The notes under the pieces are model-generated. The model did no database searches. It was not told the DNA's origin and was given only the letters and a program-made list of their open reading frames with translations. A DNA stretch of 64,000 bases from Desulfatitalea tepidiphila (GTDB lineage: Bacteria; Desulfobacterota; Desulfobacteria; Desulfobacterales; Desulfosarcinaceae): assembly GCF_001293685.1 (NCBI RefSeq), contig NZ_BCAG01000001.1:434001-498000 (forward strand), read 5' to 3'. This document shows positions 1 through 8,168 of this stretch, in pieces. The position numbers and the translations under genes were made by a program. Positions within the stretch are counted from its first letter, which is position 1. The number at the start of each line of letters is the position of its first letter.

Positions 1-944
1 TGGGGGGTCGGGTCGGCCTGATGCTCGCCTGCTGCGGCGCACCGGCCTTCTGGGCCGGGCGCGAGGCCGATTTCGATCGTGCCCTGGCGCAATGGCAACA
101 CCATTGGGAGGCGTTGGGCAGGCCGAAGCTGATCGTGGCCTGCGCCACTTGTCATGTGGTGTTCCAAGATCACCGGCCGGAGGTGCCGGTCCAGTCGGTC
201 TGGGAGACCTTGGCGGAGGTGGGGTTGCCGCCTATCGACACCGATTCGGCGGCCGGCCCTCTGGCGATCCACGATCCTTGCACCACCCGGGAGATGCCGC
301 ACGTTCAGGTCGCGGTGCGCCGCCTGCTCGATCAGCTCGGGGTATCCATTGCGGAACTCCCTTTGAGTGGTGAGAAGACCGAGTGCTGCGGTTTCGGCGG
401 GTTGATGCAAAACGCCAACCCCGACTTGGCCCGGGAGGTGATCCGCCGCCGGGCCGACTTGAGCGGCTACGACTATGTGGCTTACTGTGCCATGTGTCGG
501 GACAGCTTGGCGGCGGTGGGCAAGCGAACCTTGCACCTGCTGGATCTCATCTTTCCCGACCGGCGGATTCCGGACCCGGCGACCCGGCCGAGGCCCGGCT
601 GGTCCGCGCGACGGGAACATCGCGCCCGGTTGAGAACCGACCTTTTGGACCGGTGGTGGGGTGAGACACCATCCGGCGGCCCGGAGTATCGCGCGCTCGT
701 CCTGAGGATGGCGCCTGACGTAAGGGAGACCCTCGATGCGCGGCACATTCTCGTCGAGGATGTGCAGCAGGTCATTGCCCGGGCCGAGGCCGGCAGCCCC
801 AAATTCCGCCATCCGGGTACCGGTCGCGTCAAAGCCGCCGGCCGTCCCCGCCACGTGACCTTCTGGGTGGAATACGCCCCTTGCGAGGCCGGATTCGAGG
901 TTTTCAACGCCTATTCCCATCGAATGGAGGTGCACGGCCCATGA
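1..944 (+). CDS. Fe-S CCG-domain oxidoreductase subunit, 5' truncated by window edge
   Basis: The reading frame is open at the left edge, so the N-terminus lies outside the window. Two cysteine-rich CCG half-domains are visible. The first has LACCGAPAFW followed by ACATCHVVF. The second has HDPCTTRE, then ECCGFGG and YCAMCRD. CCG domains bind Fe-S centres in heterodisulfide-reductase HdrB-like and glycolate-oxidase-type proteins. After about residue 200 there is a tail of about 100 residues (HILVEDVQQVIARAE onward) that I do not recognise. The stop overlaps the next start by 4 nt, so this is part of the translationally coupled cassette reaching 7948. A role passing electrons to or from a neighbouring molybdenum hydroxylase is inferred from context only. 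Confidence 0.8.
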   Translation, partial: GGRVGLMLACCGAPAFWAGREADFDRALAQWQHHWEALGRPKLIVACATCHVVFQDHRPEVPVQSVWETLAEVGLPPIDTDSAAGPLAIHDPCTTREMPHVQVAVRRLLDQLGVSIAELPLSGEKTECCGFGGLMQNANPDLAREVIRRRADLSGYDYVAYCAMCRDSLAAVGKRTLHLLDLIFPDRRIPDPATRPRPGWSARREHRARLRTDLLDRWWGETPSGGPEYRALVLRMAPDVRETLDARHILVEDVQQVIARAEAGSPKFRHPGTGRVKAAGRPRHVTFWVEYAPCEAGFEVFNAYSHRMEVHGP

Positions 945-1153
945 AGAGCGACAAGGATTGGGGCGATGAATTGGCCTGGCACTGTGCGGCCTGCGACCGG
1001 CCGCTGGAACTCGGTCAGGTCACCGTCACCTATATGAACAACAGCTTTACCACCGACATGCCCCGCTGTCCCGGATGCGGCCGGGTGCTTGTGCCCGAGG
1101 CGCTGGCCCTGGGCAAGATGGCCGAGGTGGAGAAGATCCTGGAAGATAAATAG
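941..1153 (+). CDS. Small two-CxxC redox/zinc-ribbon protein (DVU_1557-like)
   Basis: This 70-aa protein has two CxxC knuckles, HCAACDRPLELG near residue 15 and RCPGCGRVLVPEAL near residue 43. They could bind one zinc or iron ion or form a rubredoxin-like site. The ATG overlaps the TGA of the upstream Fe-S gene (ATGA). Size, motif and neighbours match, from memory, the protein annotated as DVU_1557 family redox protein in Desulfovibrio; this was not checked. The N-terminal half of the longer open frame from 881 is overlap with the upstream gene and was discarded. Confidence 0.75.
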   Translation: MKSDKDWGDELAWHCAACDRPLELGQVTVTYMNNSFTTDMPRCPGCGRVLVPEALALGKMAEVEKILEDK

Positions 1154-1164
1154 AGGCGTTTGAA

Positions 1165-1890
1165 GTGCCAGAAGAGGTGAAGTTGTATGAGACCCCGGCG
1201 CTGAGGACCGTCACCGGGCCGACCATCCGTCCGGGGGGATTGGCGTTGACCGAGAGGGCGTTGGCCTATTGCACGCTCCCGACAGAGGCCGCGGTTCTGG
1301 ACGTGGGCTGCGGCAACGGCGCCACCGTGGCCCACTTGCGCCGCAAGCATGGTTTGAAAGCCTTCGGGTTGGATGCGTCCGGCCGTTTGCTGGGCACAGG
1401 GCGAAACGCGACCGACGGTTTGCCGTTGATCCGGGGCAGGGCCGAGGCACTGCCTTTTGCGGACAGTTGCCTGGCGGCCATCTTTTGTGAATGTGTCCTT
1501 TCCCTGTTGTCCGCACCGCAGGTGGCCTTGGGCGAGTGGCACCGCGTCCTGGCGCCGCGGGGCTATCTGGTCGTTTCCGATCTGTACGCCCGAAACGGCG
1601 AACGGGAGGAGAGGCCGGCATCGGGAGCGTTGATGTCCTGCCTGGCGGGCGTCACCGGCTGCCGGACCTTGCATGAACGCATGCGCACTGCGAATTTCGA
1701 AGTGCTGCTGTTCGAGGACCACACGCCGCTGTTGAAGCGACTGGCCGCTCAATTGGTATGGGCCTACGGCTCCATGGCGGCCTTCTGGAAGGCTGCGGGG
1801 GGTGGTTGCGGCGACGGCTTCCAGGGCCCCATCGGGCGATCTGGATATTATTTGATGGTGGCACGCAGAGGAGCTGAGGAACATGGATGA
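1165..1890 (+). CDS. Class I SAM-dependent methyltransferase (DVU_1556/TrsM-like)
   Basis: A 241-aa Rossmann methyltransferase. Motif I is VLDVGCGNGATVAHLRR (about residues 40-56), with a later acidic motif GLDASGRLL and a Methyltransf_11-style post-motif (GEWHRVLAPRGYLVVSDLY). The start is GTG at 1165, preceded by AGAGG at about the right distance; the nearby ATG at 1187 is in another frame. The gene ends 8 nt inside the C-GCAxxG-C-C gene. The substrate is unknown. Its fixed place between redox and radical-SAM genes suggests it methylates an intermediate or protein in the same maturation pathway, which is inference. Confidence 0.8.
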   Translation: MPEEVKLYETPALRTVTGPTIRPGGLALTERALAYCTLPTEAAVLDVGCGNGATVAHLRRKHGLKAFGLDASGRLLGTGRNATDGLPLIRGRAEALPFADSCLAAIFCECVLSLLSAPQVALGEWHRVLAPRGYLVVSDLYARNGEREERPASGALMSCLAGVTGCRTLHERMRTANFEVLLFEDHTPLLKRLAAQLVWAYGSMAAFWKAAGGGCGDGFQGPIGRSGYYLMVARRGAEEHG

Positions 1891-2323
1891 TCTGCTGATC
1901 CGCATGATGCGCTGGGGCCAGCAGGGTTACAGCTGCAGCCAGATTCTCCTGCTGCTGGGTATGGAGGCTTGCGGGCAGACCAATGACGATTTGGTGCGGT
2001 CCGTGGCCGGCCTGGCTTATGGATGCGGCGCCGGTCGAGCCACCTGTGGCGCCCTCACCGGCGGTTGTTGCCTGCTGGCGTTTATGGCCCGCGACGATGG
2101 CGGCCCGGCGCTCGCCGCTGAACAGCTGCCCATGATGCTGCAGGAGCTGACTGACTGGTTCGAAGCGAGGGTCGGCCAGACCCACGGCGGCATCGCCTGC
2201 GAATCGATCGTGGGCGAGCGCGGACCGGCCGCTGCCAGGCAGACCTGCGGCGCTCTGGTGGCCGAGACCTATCACAAGGTGATGGAGATTCTGGCGACGC
2301 ATGGGAAGGCGGACTCGTGTTGA
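1883..2323 (+). CDS. C-GCAxxG-C-C family protein
   Basis: A 146-aa protein carrying the signature of the C_GCAxxG_C_C family: SCSQ near residue 18, then YGCGAGRATCGALTGGCC (about residues 51-68), with a further conserved Cys near residue 117 (RQTCGALV). The cysteine spacing suggests a metal or Fe-S site or redox-active thiols; the biochemical function of the family is not established. It overlaps the methyltransferase stop by 8 nt and its own stop overlaps the radical SAM GTG start by 7 nt, so expression is coupled. It corresponds by order and size to the DVU_1555 family as I recall it. Confidence 0.8.
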   Translation: MDDLLIRMMRWGQQGYSCSQILLLLGMEACGQTNDDLVRSVAGLAYGCGAGRATCGALTGGCCLLAFMARDDGGPALAAEQLPMMLQELTDWFEARVGQTHGGIACESIVGERGPAAARQTCGALVAETYHKVMEILATHGKADSC

Positions 2324-3696
2324 ATGTGGAATCCACCGCCAGCCTTTGCCCGGTTTGTCTCGAGCGCATTCCCGCCCGGCGCGTGGTCCGGGAAGATAGC
2401 GTCTACCTGGAAAAAGAGTGCCCGCGCCACGGGGCGTTTCAGGCGTTGATCTGGAAAGGCGCGCCGGACATGGTGGCCTGGCGGCGGCCCAAAATCGCCA
2501 CCCGGCCTGCGGTGGTGGGCCATGACAGGGAGCGGGGCTGTCCTTTCGACTGCGGGCTGTGCCCCGATCATCGCCAGCGGTCGTGCACGGTGATTCTGGA
2601 AGTGACCCGGCGGTGCGATCTGGGATGTCCGGTATGCTATGCCGATTCCCGGCCCGACGGGGATGACCTGCCGCGCGAGGTCGTCGGTGGTTGGTACGAT
2701 CATTTGCGGCGCTCTGGCGTCACATGCAACATCCAGCTTTCCGGCGGCGAGCCCACCCTGCGCGACGATCTGCCGGAACTGGTGGCCATGGGCCGCCGGG
2801 CGGGTTTCGATTTCATCCAGATCAATACCAACGGTCTGCGCCTGGCTCGGGACCCGGGTTATGCCCGGGTGCTCAAAGCGGCCGGTGTCGCCTCGCTTTT
2901 TTTACAGTTTGACGGAGTGGACGATGCCGCCTACCGCGCTTTGCGTGGGCGCGCCCTCTGGTCGGAAAAGCAGGCTGCCGTGGCCGCCTGCGCCCGGGCC
3001 GGCCTCGGCGTGGTGCTGGTGCCGACCCTGGTACCGGGCCGCAACAGCCACGCCGCGGGTGATATTCTACGCATGGCCCTGGAGTGGTATCCCACCGTTC
3101 GAGGGGTCCATTTTCAGCCCGTGAGCTACTTCGGCCGCCATCCGGGACCACCCGGAGACCACGACCGGATCACCCTGCCCGAACTCATGCAGTCCATCGA
3201 GATACAGACCGGCGGCCTTTTTCGGGCCGATCATTTTCGTCCGCCCGGGTGTGAACACTCGTTTTGTTCGTTCCATGCCCAATACCTTCTCTCTTCGGAT
3301 GGCCGGCCTCGGCCGTCGCATCCCGGCCCCATGACGTGGCGCCGTCAGGCACCGATCCGGGCCGAAGAGGGGGCGGCACGCGCCATCGGTTCGGTGGCCC
3401 GACAGTGGGCCGCACCACCGGCGGGTGGGGATGATTTTTCGGCGCATGCCTGTGGCTGTGGCGGGGCAATGCAAACAGGACGCGATGAAAAGTTGCTTTC
3501 CCTGGATGATTTTCTGGCCACCGCCCACACCCGCACGTTTTCGGTGTCGGCCATGGCGTTTCAGGATGTCTGGAACCTCGACCTGGAACGGGTGCAGCAG
3601 TGCTGCATCCATATCATGACCGGCGACCGGCGCCTGGTTCCCTTTTGCCTGTACAACGTGACGGCCGTCGACGGCCGCGCCCTCTATCGAACATGA
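2317..3696 (+). CDS. Radical SAM protein, TrsS-like
   Basis: A 459-aa radical SAM enzyme with the core motif CDLGCPVCYAD (CX3CX2C, about residue 95), which ligates the SAM-binding [4Fe-4S] cluster, and the GGEP-type motif LSGGEPTLRDD. An N-terminal CPVC/CPRHG region and CPFDCGLCPDHRQRSC lie before the core. Extra cysteines lie at the C-terminus (CGCGG, QQCCIHIM), so auxiliary clusters are likely. I recall such proteins being called radical SAM (seleno)protein TrsS; here every site is Cys and no in-frame TGA is present. Start GTG 2317 overlaps the preceding stop. The N-terminus resembles tetraether/MoaA-like radical SAM proteins, but the product is unknown. Confidence 0.82.
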   Translation: MLNVESTASLCPVCLERIPARRVVREDSVYLEKECPRHGAFQALIWKGAPDMVAWRRPKIATRPAVVGHDRERGCPFDCGLCPDHRQRSCTVILEVTRRCDLGCPVCYADSRPDGDDLPREVVGGWYDHLRRSGVTCNIQLSGGEPTLRDDLPELVAMGRRAGFDFIQINTNGLRLARDPGYARVLKAAGVASLFLQFDGVDDAAYRALRGRALWSEKQAAVAACARAGLGVVLVPTLVPGRNSHAAGDILRMALEWYPTVRGVHFQPVSYFGRHPGPPGDHDRITLPELMQSIEIQTGGLFRADHFRPPGCEHSFCSFHAQYLLSSDGRPRPSHPGPMTWRRQAPIRAEEGAARAIGSVARQWAAPPAGGDDFSAHACGCGGAMQTGRDEKLLSLDDFLATAHTRTFSVSAMAFQDVWNLDLERVQQCCIHIMTGDRRLVPFCLYNVTAVDGRALYRT

Positions 3697-5027
3697 TCCC
3701 CATTGCCAGGACCCCATTGGAGGATTGGGCCGTCGCACGCATCGGCCTGACGGCCCACCAACCGCTTGAGCCGGAACTTCTATCGGACTACCAGCTCGAG
3801 CGGCTCAATCAAACCCTTGCCCGTGCCGCTCGAAGCCCCTATTACCGCAGACAGTGGGAGGGTCTGGGCATCCCCCGGCTGGACCGGATCGATGAGCTTC
3901 GCAGGTTGCCCTTTACACCGTCGGACGTCCTGCGCCGGGAGCCGCTGGAACTGGTATGCGGTTCCCAGGGGGCGGTGGCGCGGGTGGTGACGTTGCATTC
4001 GAGCGGCACCACGGGTGATCCCAAGCGGATTTTCTTCGATGAAGAAGATCTGGAGCGGACCGTCGATTTCTTCCATCACGGCATGACCACGCTGGTGAAA
4101 CCGGGCCAACGGGTGTTGATCCTGTTGCCCGGCGAACTGCCTGACAGCGTGGGAGACCTGCTGCGCAGAGCGCTGGCGCGAATGAACGCCGTGGGATTGG
4201 CCTATGGTCTGGTTCAGGACCCCCGTCACGCCATCCAGGCGATCCTCGATTTGCGCATCGATGCGCTGGTGGGCATTCCCGTGCAGGTGCTGGCCCTGGC
4301 GCGCCACGAGGATCGTGCATGGATCGCTCCGGGTACCATTCAGTCGGTCCTGCTGAGTACCGACTATGTGCCCCGGGCCATCGTGAGCTGCATCCGCGAG
4401 GCCTGGCACTGCCCGGTGTTTCAGCATTACGGCATGACCGAGATGGGCTATGGAGGGGCGCTGGCCTGTGGGGCGCACGATGGCTATCATCTGCGCGAGG
4501 CGGATCTGTTGTTTGAAGTTGTCGATCCGGTGACCCATGAACCCATCGACCATGGTGGGCGGCCGGGTGAGATTGTATTTACCACCCTGACGCGTTATAC
4601 GATGCCATTGATTCGTTATCGTACCGGTGATCTGGCGAGCTGGATCGATGGCCCTTGCCCCTGTGGCGCGACGCTGCGGCGCATGGGATGGGTCCAGGGT
4701 CGACTCGGAGAGAGCGTGCGTCTCTCCGATGGGGTGACACTGGACCTGGCGAGCCTGGACGAGGCGCTTTTTGCATTACCGGATGTTTTGAATTTCCAGG
4801 CCACCCTGAAAACCAGCGACGGGCAAGACGCGCTCCAGGTGCGATTGATGGTCCGGCGCAGGGACACGCGCTTGCCTCCACAGGCGGATGCCGCACTCCG
4901 CCGGGTGCCGGCCGTCAGAGCCGCCCTGGCCAACGGGAGCCTGGTGCTGGCCCCCATTTCGATGGAGAGCGGCGCGGGTTTGACCGGACCGGCGGCCAAA
5001 CGTAAAATCGTCGTGGAAAGGGAATGA
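3693..5027 (+). CDS. AMP-dependent acyl-CoA ligase, PaaK-like (DVU_1553-like)
   Basis: A 444-aa adenylate-forming enzyme. The P-loop motif is LHSSGTTGDPKRIFF (about residue 94), the A5-like motif is QHYGMTEMGYGG (about residue 247), and YRTGDLASWID follows. Length and motifs resemble phenylacetate-CoA ligases. A CPCGATLRRMG segment after the hinge looks like the Zn-type loop of the PaaK group. The ATG at 3693 overlaps the preceding TGA; an upstream extension to 3600 is overlap with the radical SAM gene. A carboxylate-activating enzyme inside a molybdenum-cofactor-like maturation cassette is odd, and its substrate is unknown. Confidence 0.8.
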   Translation: MIPIARTPLEDWAVARIGLTAHQPLEPELLSDYQLERLNQTLARAARSPYYRRQWEGLGIPRLDRIDELRRLPFTPSDVLRREPLELVCGSQGAVARVVTLHSSGTTGDPKRIFFDEEDLERTVDFFHHGMTTLVKPGQRVLILLPGELPDSVGDLLRRALARMNAVGLAYGLVQDPRHAIQAILDLRIDALVGIPVQVLALARHEDRAWIAPGTIQSVLLSTDYVPRAIVSCIREAWHCPVFQHYGMTEMGYGGALACGAHDGYHLREADLLFEVVDPVTHEPIDHGGRPGEIVFTTLTRYTMPLIRYRTGDLASWIDGPCPCGATLRRMGWVQGRLGESVRLSDGVTLDLASLDEALFALPDVLNFQATLKTSDGQDALQVRLMVRRRDTRLPPQADAALRRVPAVRAALANGSLVLAPISMESGAGLTGPAAKRKIVVERE

Positions 5028-5061
5028 TCGATTGTCCGATGTACATGATGGAGGGAACACA

Positions 5062-6129
5062 TTGAAGACCATCGCCGAAACGGCGTTTCAGCGCTTATCC
5101 CAGGGGACCCCGCTGGTTCTGGCCAAGATCACCGCTCAACAAGGGGCCACGCCGCGCTCGGCGGGCACCCAGATGGTGGTGACCACCGAAGAAGAACCTG
5201 TCGGCACCATCGGCGGCGGCCTGGTGGAAGCCACTATCATCGAGCAATCCCGGCGGCTTCTGTCCGGCGGTGCGGCACGTTTTGAGCGGTTCGATCTGGG
5301 CCATGCCGATGTGGCCAGCATGGATATGATTTGCGGTGGGGATCTTGAAATATTGCTCGATCCCATCTTTCCTTCCCCGGAAATCGTCGATCTGTTCGAT
5401 GGCTGGCGGCAGATGGAGAACCAGGGGCATAGGGGGGTATTCGTGATCGCGCTCCAACGTTCGGCCGAGCGGGTCGATCGCATTTACCATGCCCTGTTGT
5501 ATGGTGACGGCCGCGTGAAGGGGCATCTGCCTTTGACGGCGCCGGCCGTCGCATCGCTGGCCCAAACCGGACAATCGGCCAAGGCCATGCAGATCGTCTT
5601 CGTGGAAGATCACCATGTGATCCTGGAACCGATCCACAAACCCAAGACCGCTTTCGTGGTCGGCGCCGGCCATGTGGCCCAGCCCACCGCACGGATGCTG
5701 GCCATGGTCGGTTTTCGCGTCGTGGTGCTGGACGACCGGGAGGCATTTGCCAACCGCCGCCGGTTTCCCGATGTCCATACGGTCCAGGTGCTGCTCGATT
5801 TGAACGACCCGTTTAACGGCATGTCCGTCGACGCGCAGAGCTTCATCGTCATCCTCACCCGCGGTCATCTATACGATATGGCGGTTCTCGCCAAGGCCCT
5901 CGAGACGGACGCCGGCTACATCGGGATGATCGGCAGCCGGCGCAAGCGGGATGCCATATTCCAGCGGTTGCGAAAGGATGGGTTTACCGAAGCGGCATTG
6001 CAGCGGGTCCATTCGCCCATCGGCCTGAATATCGGGGCCGAGAGCCCGGCCGAGATCGCGGTCAGCATCGTCGCCGAAATGATCGCGGAAAATTGCAAAC
6101 TCAATTTTCAGGAGTGCCAGCGTCCATGA
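5062..6129 (+). CDS. xdhC: XdhC/CoxI family molybdenum hydroxylase maturation factor
   Basis: A protein of about 355 aa. The N-terminal XdhC_CoxI domain shows QQGATPRSAGTQM and GTIGGGLVEATI. The C-terminal Rossmann domain begins FVVGAGHVAQPTARML and ends with SPAEIAVSIVAEM, typical of XdhC. The family binds molybdopterin cofactor and helps insert its sulfurated form into xanthine-dehydrogenase-type enzymes. I choose TTG 5062 because GGAGGG at 5050-5055 sits 6 nt upstream and the resulting MKTIAETAFQRL matches family N-termini; the frame is open from TTG 5032. The stop overlaps the NTP-transferase start (ATGA). Confidence 0.85.
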   Translation: MKTIAETAFQRLSQGTPLVLAKITAQQGATPRSAGTQMVVTTEEEPVGTIGGGLVEATIIEQSRRLLSGGAARFERFDLGHADVASMDMICGGDLEILLDPIFPSPEIVDLFDGWRQMENQGHRGVFVIALQRSAERVDRIYHALLYGDGRVKGHLPLTAPAVASLAQTGQSAKAMQIVFVEDHHVILEPIHKPKTAFVVGAGHVAQPTARMLAMVGFRVVVLDDREAFANRRRFPDVHTVQVLLDLNDPFNGMSVDAQSFIVILTRGHLYDMAVLAKALETDAGYIGMIGSRRKRDAIFQRLRKDGFTEAALQRVHSPIGLNIGAESPAEIAVSIVAEMIAENCKLNFQECQRP

Positions 6130-7274
6130 ATGCCGGCAATCTCTCGGCGATCGTCCTGTCCGCCGGATTTTCCAAGCGAATGGGGCGTTTCAAGCCGCTG
6201 ATGCAACTGGGTGCGACGACGGTCGTGGAGCGGGTCGTGGATCTGTATCGGACCGCCGGTATCGACGATGTTTGCGTGGTGGTGGGATACAGGGGGGATG
6301 AGGTGGTTGCCGCCCTGGGCTCCAGTGGGGTGCGCTGCGTCATCAATCCTGACTATGAAAAAGGAATGTTTTCGTCGGTGATGGCCGGTGTGCGGGCACT
6401 GCCGGAGGGTTGCAGCGGATTTTTCGTCCATCCCGTGGATCTTCCCCTGGTTCGGACGGCCACCGTGAAGGCGCTTGCCGAAGAATTTTCGACCTTTCCC
6501 GACGCCATCCATCATCCGTGCTTCGATGGCCGGCGGGGGCATCCCCTGCTGCTGCCCGTGGCATTGGCCGCCGAGTTGGCCGATTGGCGGGGGGAGGGGG
6601 GCTTGCGGGCCTTCTGGGCAGAGGGGAGCCGGTCGATGCGGGATGTGCCGGTGGCCGACCAGGGCATCTTGCTGGACCTCGATACCGAAGAAGATTACCA
6701 AAGGATGGCGGCGCGATTGGAACGAGAGGATATTCCCACGGACCGGGAGTGCCGCGCGCTCATGGTGCAGGTGCATCGGATGCCCGAAGCGGTCCGGCGC
6801 CACTGCGACGCCGTGGCTGCGGTCGCCATCGAATTGGCATCGGCCCTGGCACGCGCAGGCGTTTCCCTGGACCTCGACCTGGTGCGCAGTGCCGCCCGGG
6901 TGCACGATGTCGCCCGCGACCAACCCGATCACGCTGCCACCGGCGCGCGGCTGCTGGAAGATCTCGGATTCCCGAGGTTGGCCTCGGTCGTGCGGGTACA
7001 CATGGACCTGGAGGTCGGGCCGAACCCTATTCCCGACGAAGCCGCAGTCGTCTTCCTGGCGGATAAACTGGTGGTCGGCCACCGGCTGGCGGATCTGGGC
7101 GAGCGTTTCGAACGGAAATTGTCCAAGTACGGAACAGATCCTCAGGCCGTGGCGGCCATCGAGAGGCGCAAGCGGTCGGCGCTGGCAATCCAGGCGGCCG
7201 TCGAACGCATCACCGGCCTCGGCATCCAGATTATCCTGCAACATGTGGATACCGATGGGGGCACGATCCAATGA
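6126..7274 (+). CDS. MobA-like nucleotidyltransferase fused to HD domain (DVU_1551-like)
   Basis: A 382-aa two-domain protein. Residues 1-200 form a MobA/MocA-type NTP transferase with the nucleotide-binding signature LSAGFSKRMGRFKPL and HPVDLPLVR. MocA-type enzymes attach CMP or GMP to molybdopterin. Residues 210-330 carry an HD phosphohydrolase pattern (RRHCDAVAAVA, then ARVHDVARDQPDHA). The fusion suggests cofactor nucleotide transfer coupled to nucleotide or phosphate hydrolysis. It sits directly after xdhC and overlaps by 4 nt on both sides. From memory it matches the DVU_1551 family. The catalytic product was not established here. Confidence 0.82.
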   Translation: MNAGNLSAIVLSAGFSKRMGRFKPLMQLGATTVVERVVDLYRTAGIDDVCVVVGYRGDEVVAALGSSGVRCVINPDYEKGMFSSVMAGVRALPEGCSGFFVHPVDLPLVRTATVKALAEEFSTFPDAIHHPCFDGRRGHPLLLPVALAAELADWRGEGGLRAFWAEGSRSMRDVPVADQGILLDLDTEEDYQRMAARLEREDIPTDRECRALMVQVHRMPEAVRRHCDAVAAVAIELASALARAGVSLDLDLVRSAARVHDVARDQPDHAATGARLLEDLGFPRLASVVRVHMDLEVGPNPIPDEAAVVFLADKLVVGHRLADLGERFERKLSKYGTDPQAVAAIERRKRSALAIQAAVERITGLGIQIILQHVDTDGGTIQ

Positions 7275-7948
7275 CTGCGAAACGAGACGCCGAAGGCGGG
7301 GACCGGACGATCTATCTGTTGCGCCATGGGGAACTGTTGCAGCCATCCGGCGGCAAGCACTATATCGGTCGCAGCGATCTTGCCCTGAGCCCTGTCGGCA
7401 TGCACCAGGCCCGTCAATGGCAGGCGTTTTTCAGCGAGGCTGGTCTTTCCGACGTATTTTGCAGCGATCTGCAACGCTCTGTGCAGACGGCGCGGATTAT
7501 CGCCGAGAGCCGCCGCCTGGAAGTCATCGCGCTGCCCGAGCTGCGCGAGGTGGACCTGGGGGCCTGGGAAGGACTCGCGTTCGAGACCGTGCGCGCGACA
7601 GATCCCCATGCCTATGCGAATCGCGGTATGGATCCGGCCGGGTACCGGCCGCCGTCCGGCGAATCGTTTGCCGATCTCCAGTCCCGGGTGATGCCGGCCT
7701 TCGAGCGCATTGCGACCCAATGCACCGGAAGCCCCCTGATTGTCGCTCATGCCGGCGTCAATCGGGTGATCCTCTGCCATCTGCTCGGAATGCCCCTGAA
7801 CCATCTTTTTCGAATCGGCCAGGACCCTGCGGGGCTGAACATCATCGAAGCGCGGGCCGGTGGATTTCGGGTGCGGGCCGTCAACCTGCCCGTAGCGTGG
7901 CGGCTGCCGAGGGACGGTGAATCCGCCGGCTCAACAAGTTCATCCTGA
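7271..7948 (+). CDS. Histidine phosphatase family protein
   Basis: A 225-aa phosphoglycerate-mutase-like enzyme with catalytic motif YLLRHGELL (about residue 15), GRSDLALSPVGMHQARQW, LQRSVQTARII, and the second histidine in IVAHAGVNRVIL (about residue 158). The fold includes CobC alpha-ribazole phosphatases and general phosphatases; the motifs do not give the substrate. It overlaps the NTP-transferase/HD stop by 4 nt and is the last gene of the cassette, so it probably removes phosphate from a pathway intermediate. No clear terminator follows in the 220 nt before the next gene. Confidence 0.82.
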   Translation: MTAKRDAEGGDRTIYLLRHGELLQPSGGKHYIGRSDLALSPVGMHQARQWQAFFSEAGLSDVFCSDLQRSVQTARIIAESRRLEVIALPELREVDLGAWEGLAFETVRATDPHAYANRGMDPAGYRPPSGESFADLQSRVMPAFERIATQCTGSPLIVAHAGVNRVILCHLLGMPLNHLFRIGQDPAGLNIIEARAGGFRVRAVNLPVAWRLPRDGESAGSTSSS

Positions 7949-8168
7949 CCCGAGAGCCTTTCCCATCGACCAAATTTTGACTGCGCCGTCCGACAGCGAC
8001 GTTTTACACGGCCATCCATCTTCCATCCAGCCAGCATGCTGTCATTTTTCATCGTTATTGGTAATTATAAGAAAATCAAATGATTGGAGAAAAAATGGCG
8101 TTGACTTCCTGGGGTGTTTGTCATTAGTGGGGTGTTGCTTTACCGCCATCTACAACAGGAGGTCGCGC
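7949..8168. other. Intergenic region upstream of the TupA-like gene
   Basis: A 220-nt A/T-richer gap between the phosphatase and the tungstate-binding-like gene. The strongest signal is ACAGGAGG ending at 8162, a good ribosome site for ATG 8169. An AT-rich tract (GGTAATTATAAGAAAATC) near 8061-8078 could form a promoter or metalloregulator site, but I cannot assign one. Confidence 0.35.

Noticed and set aside
6475-7920. A 481-aa frame overlapping the MobA/HD and phosphatase genes
   Set aside because: Arg/Trp-rich composition of an out-of-frame read; it conflicts with two genes with motifs.
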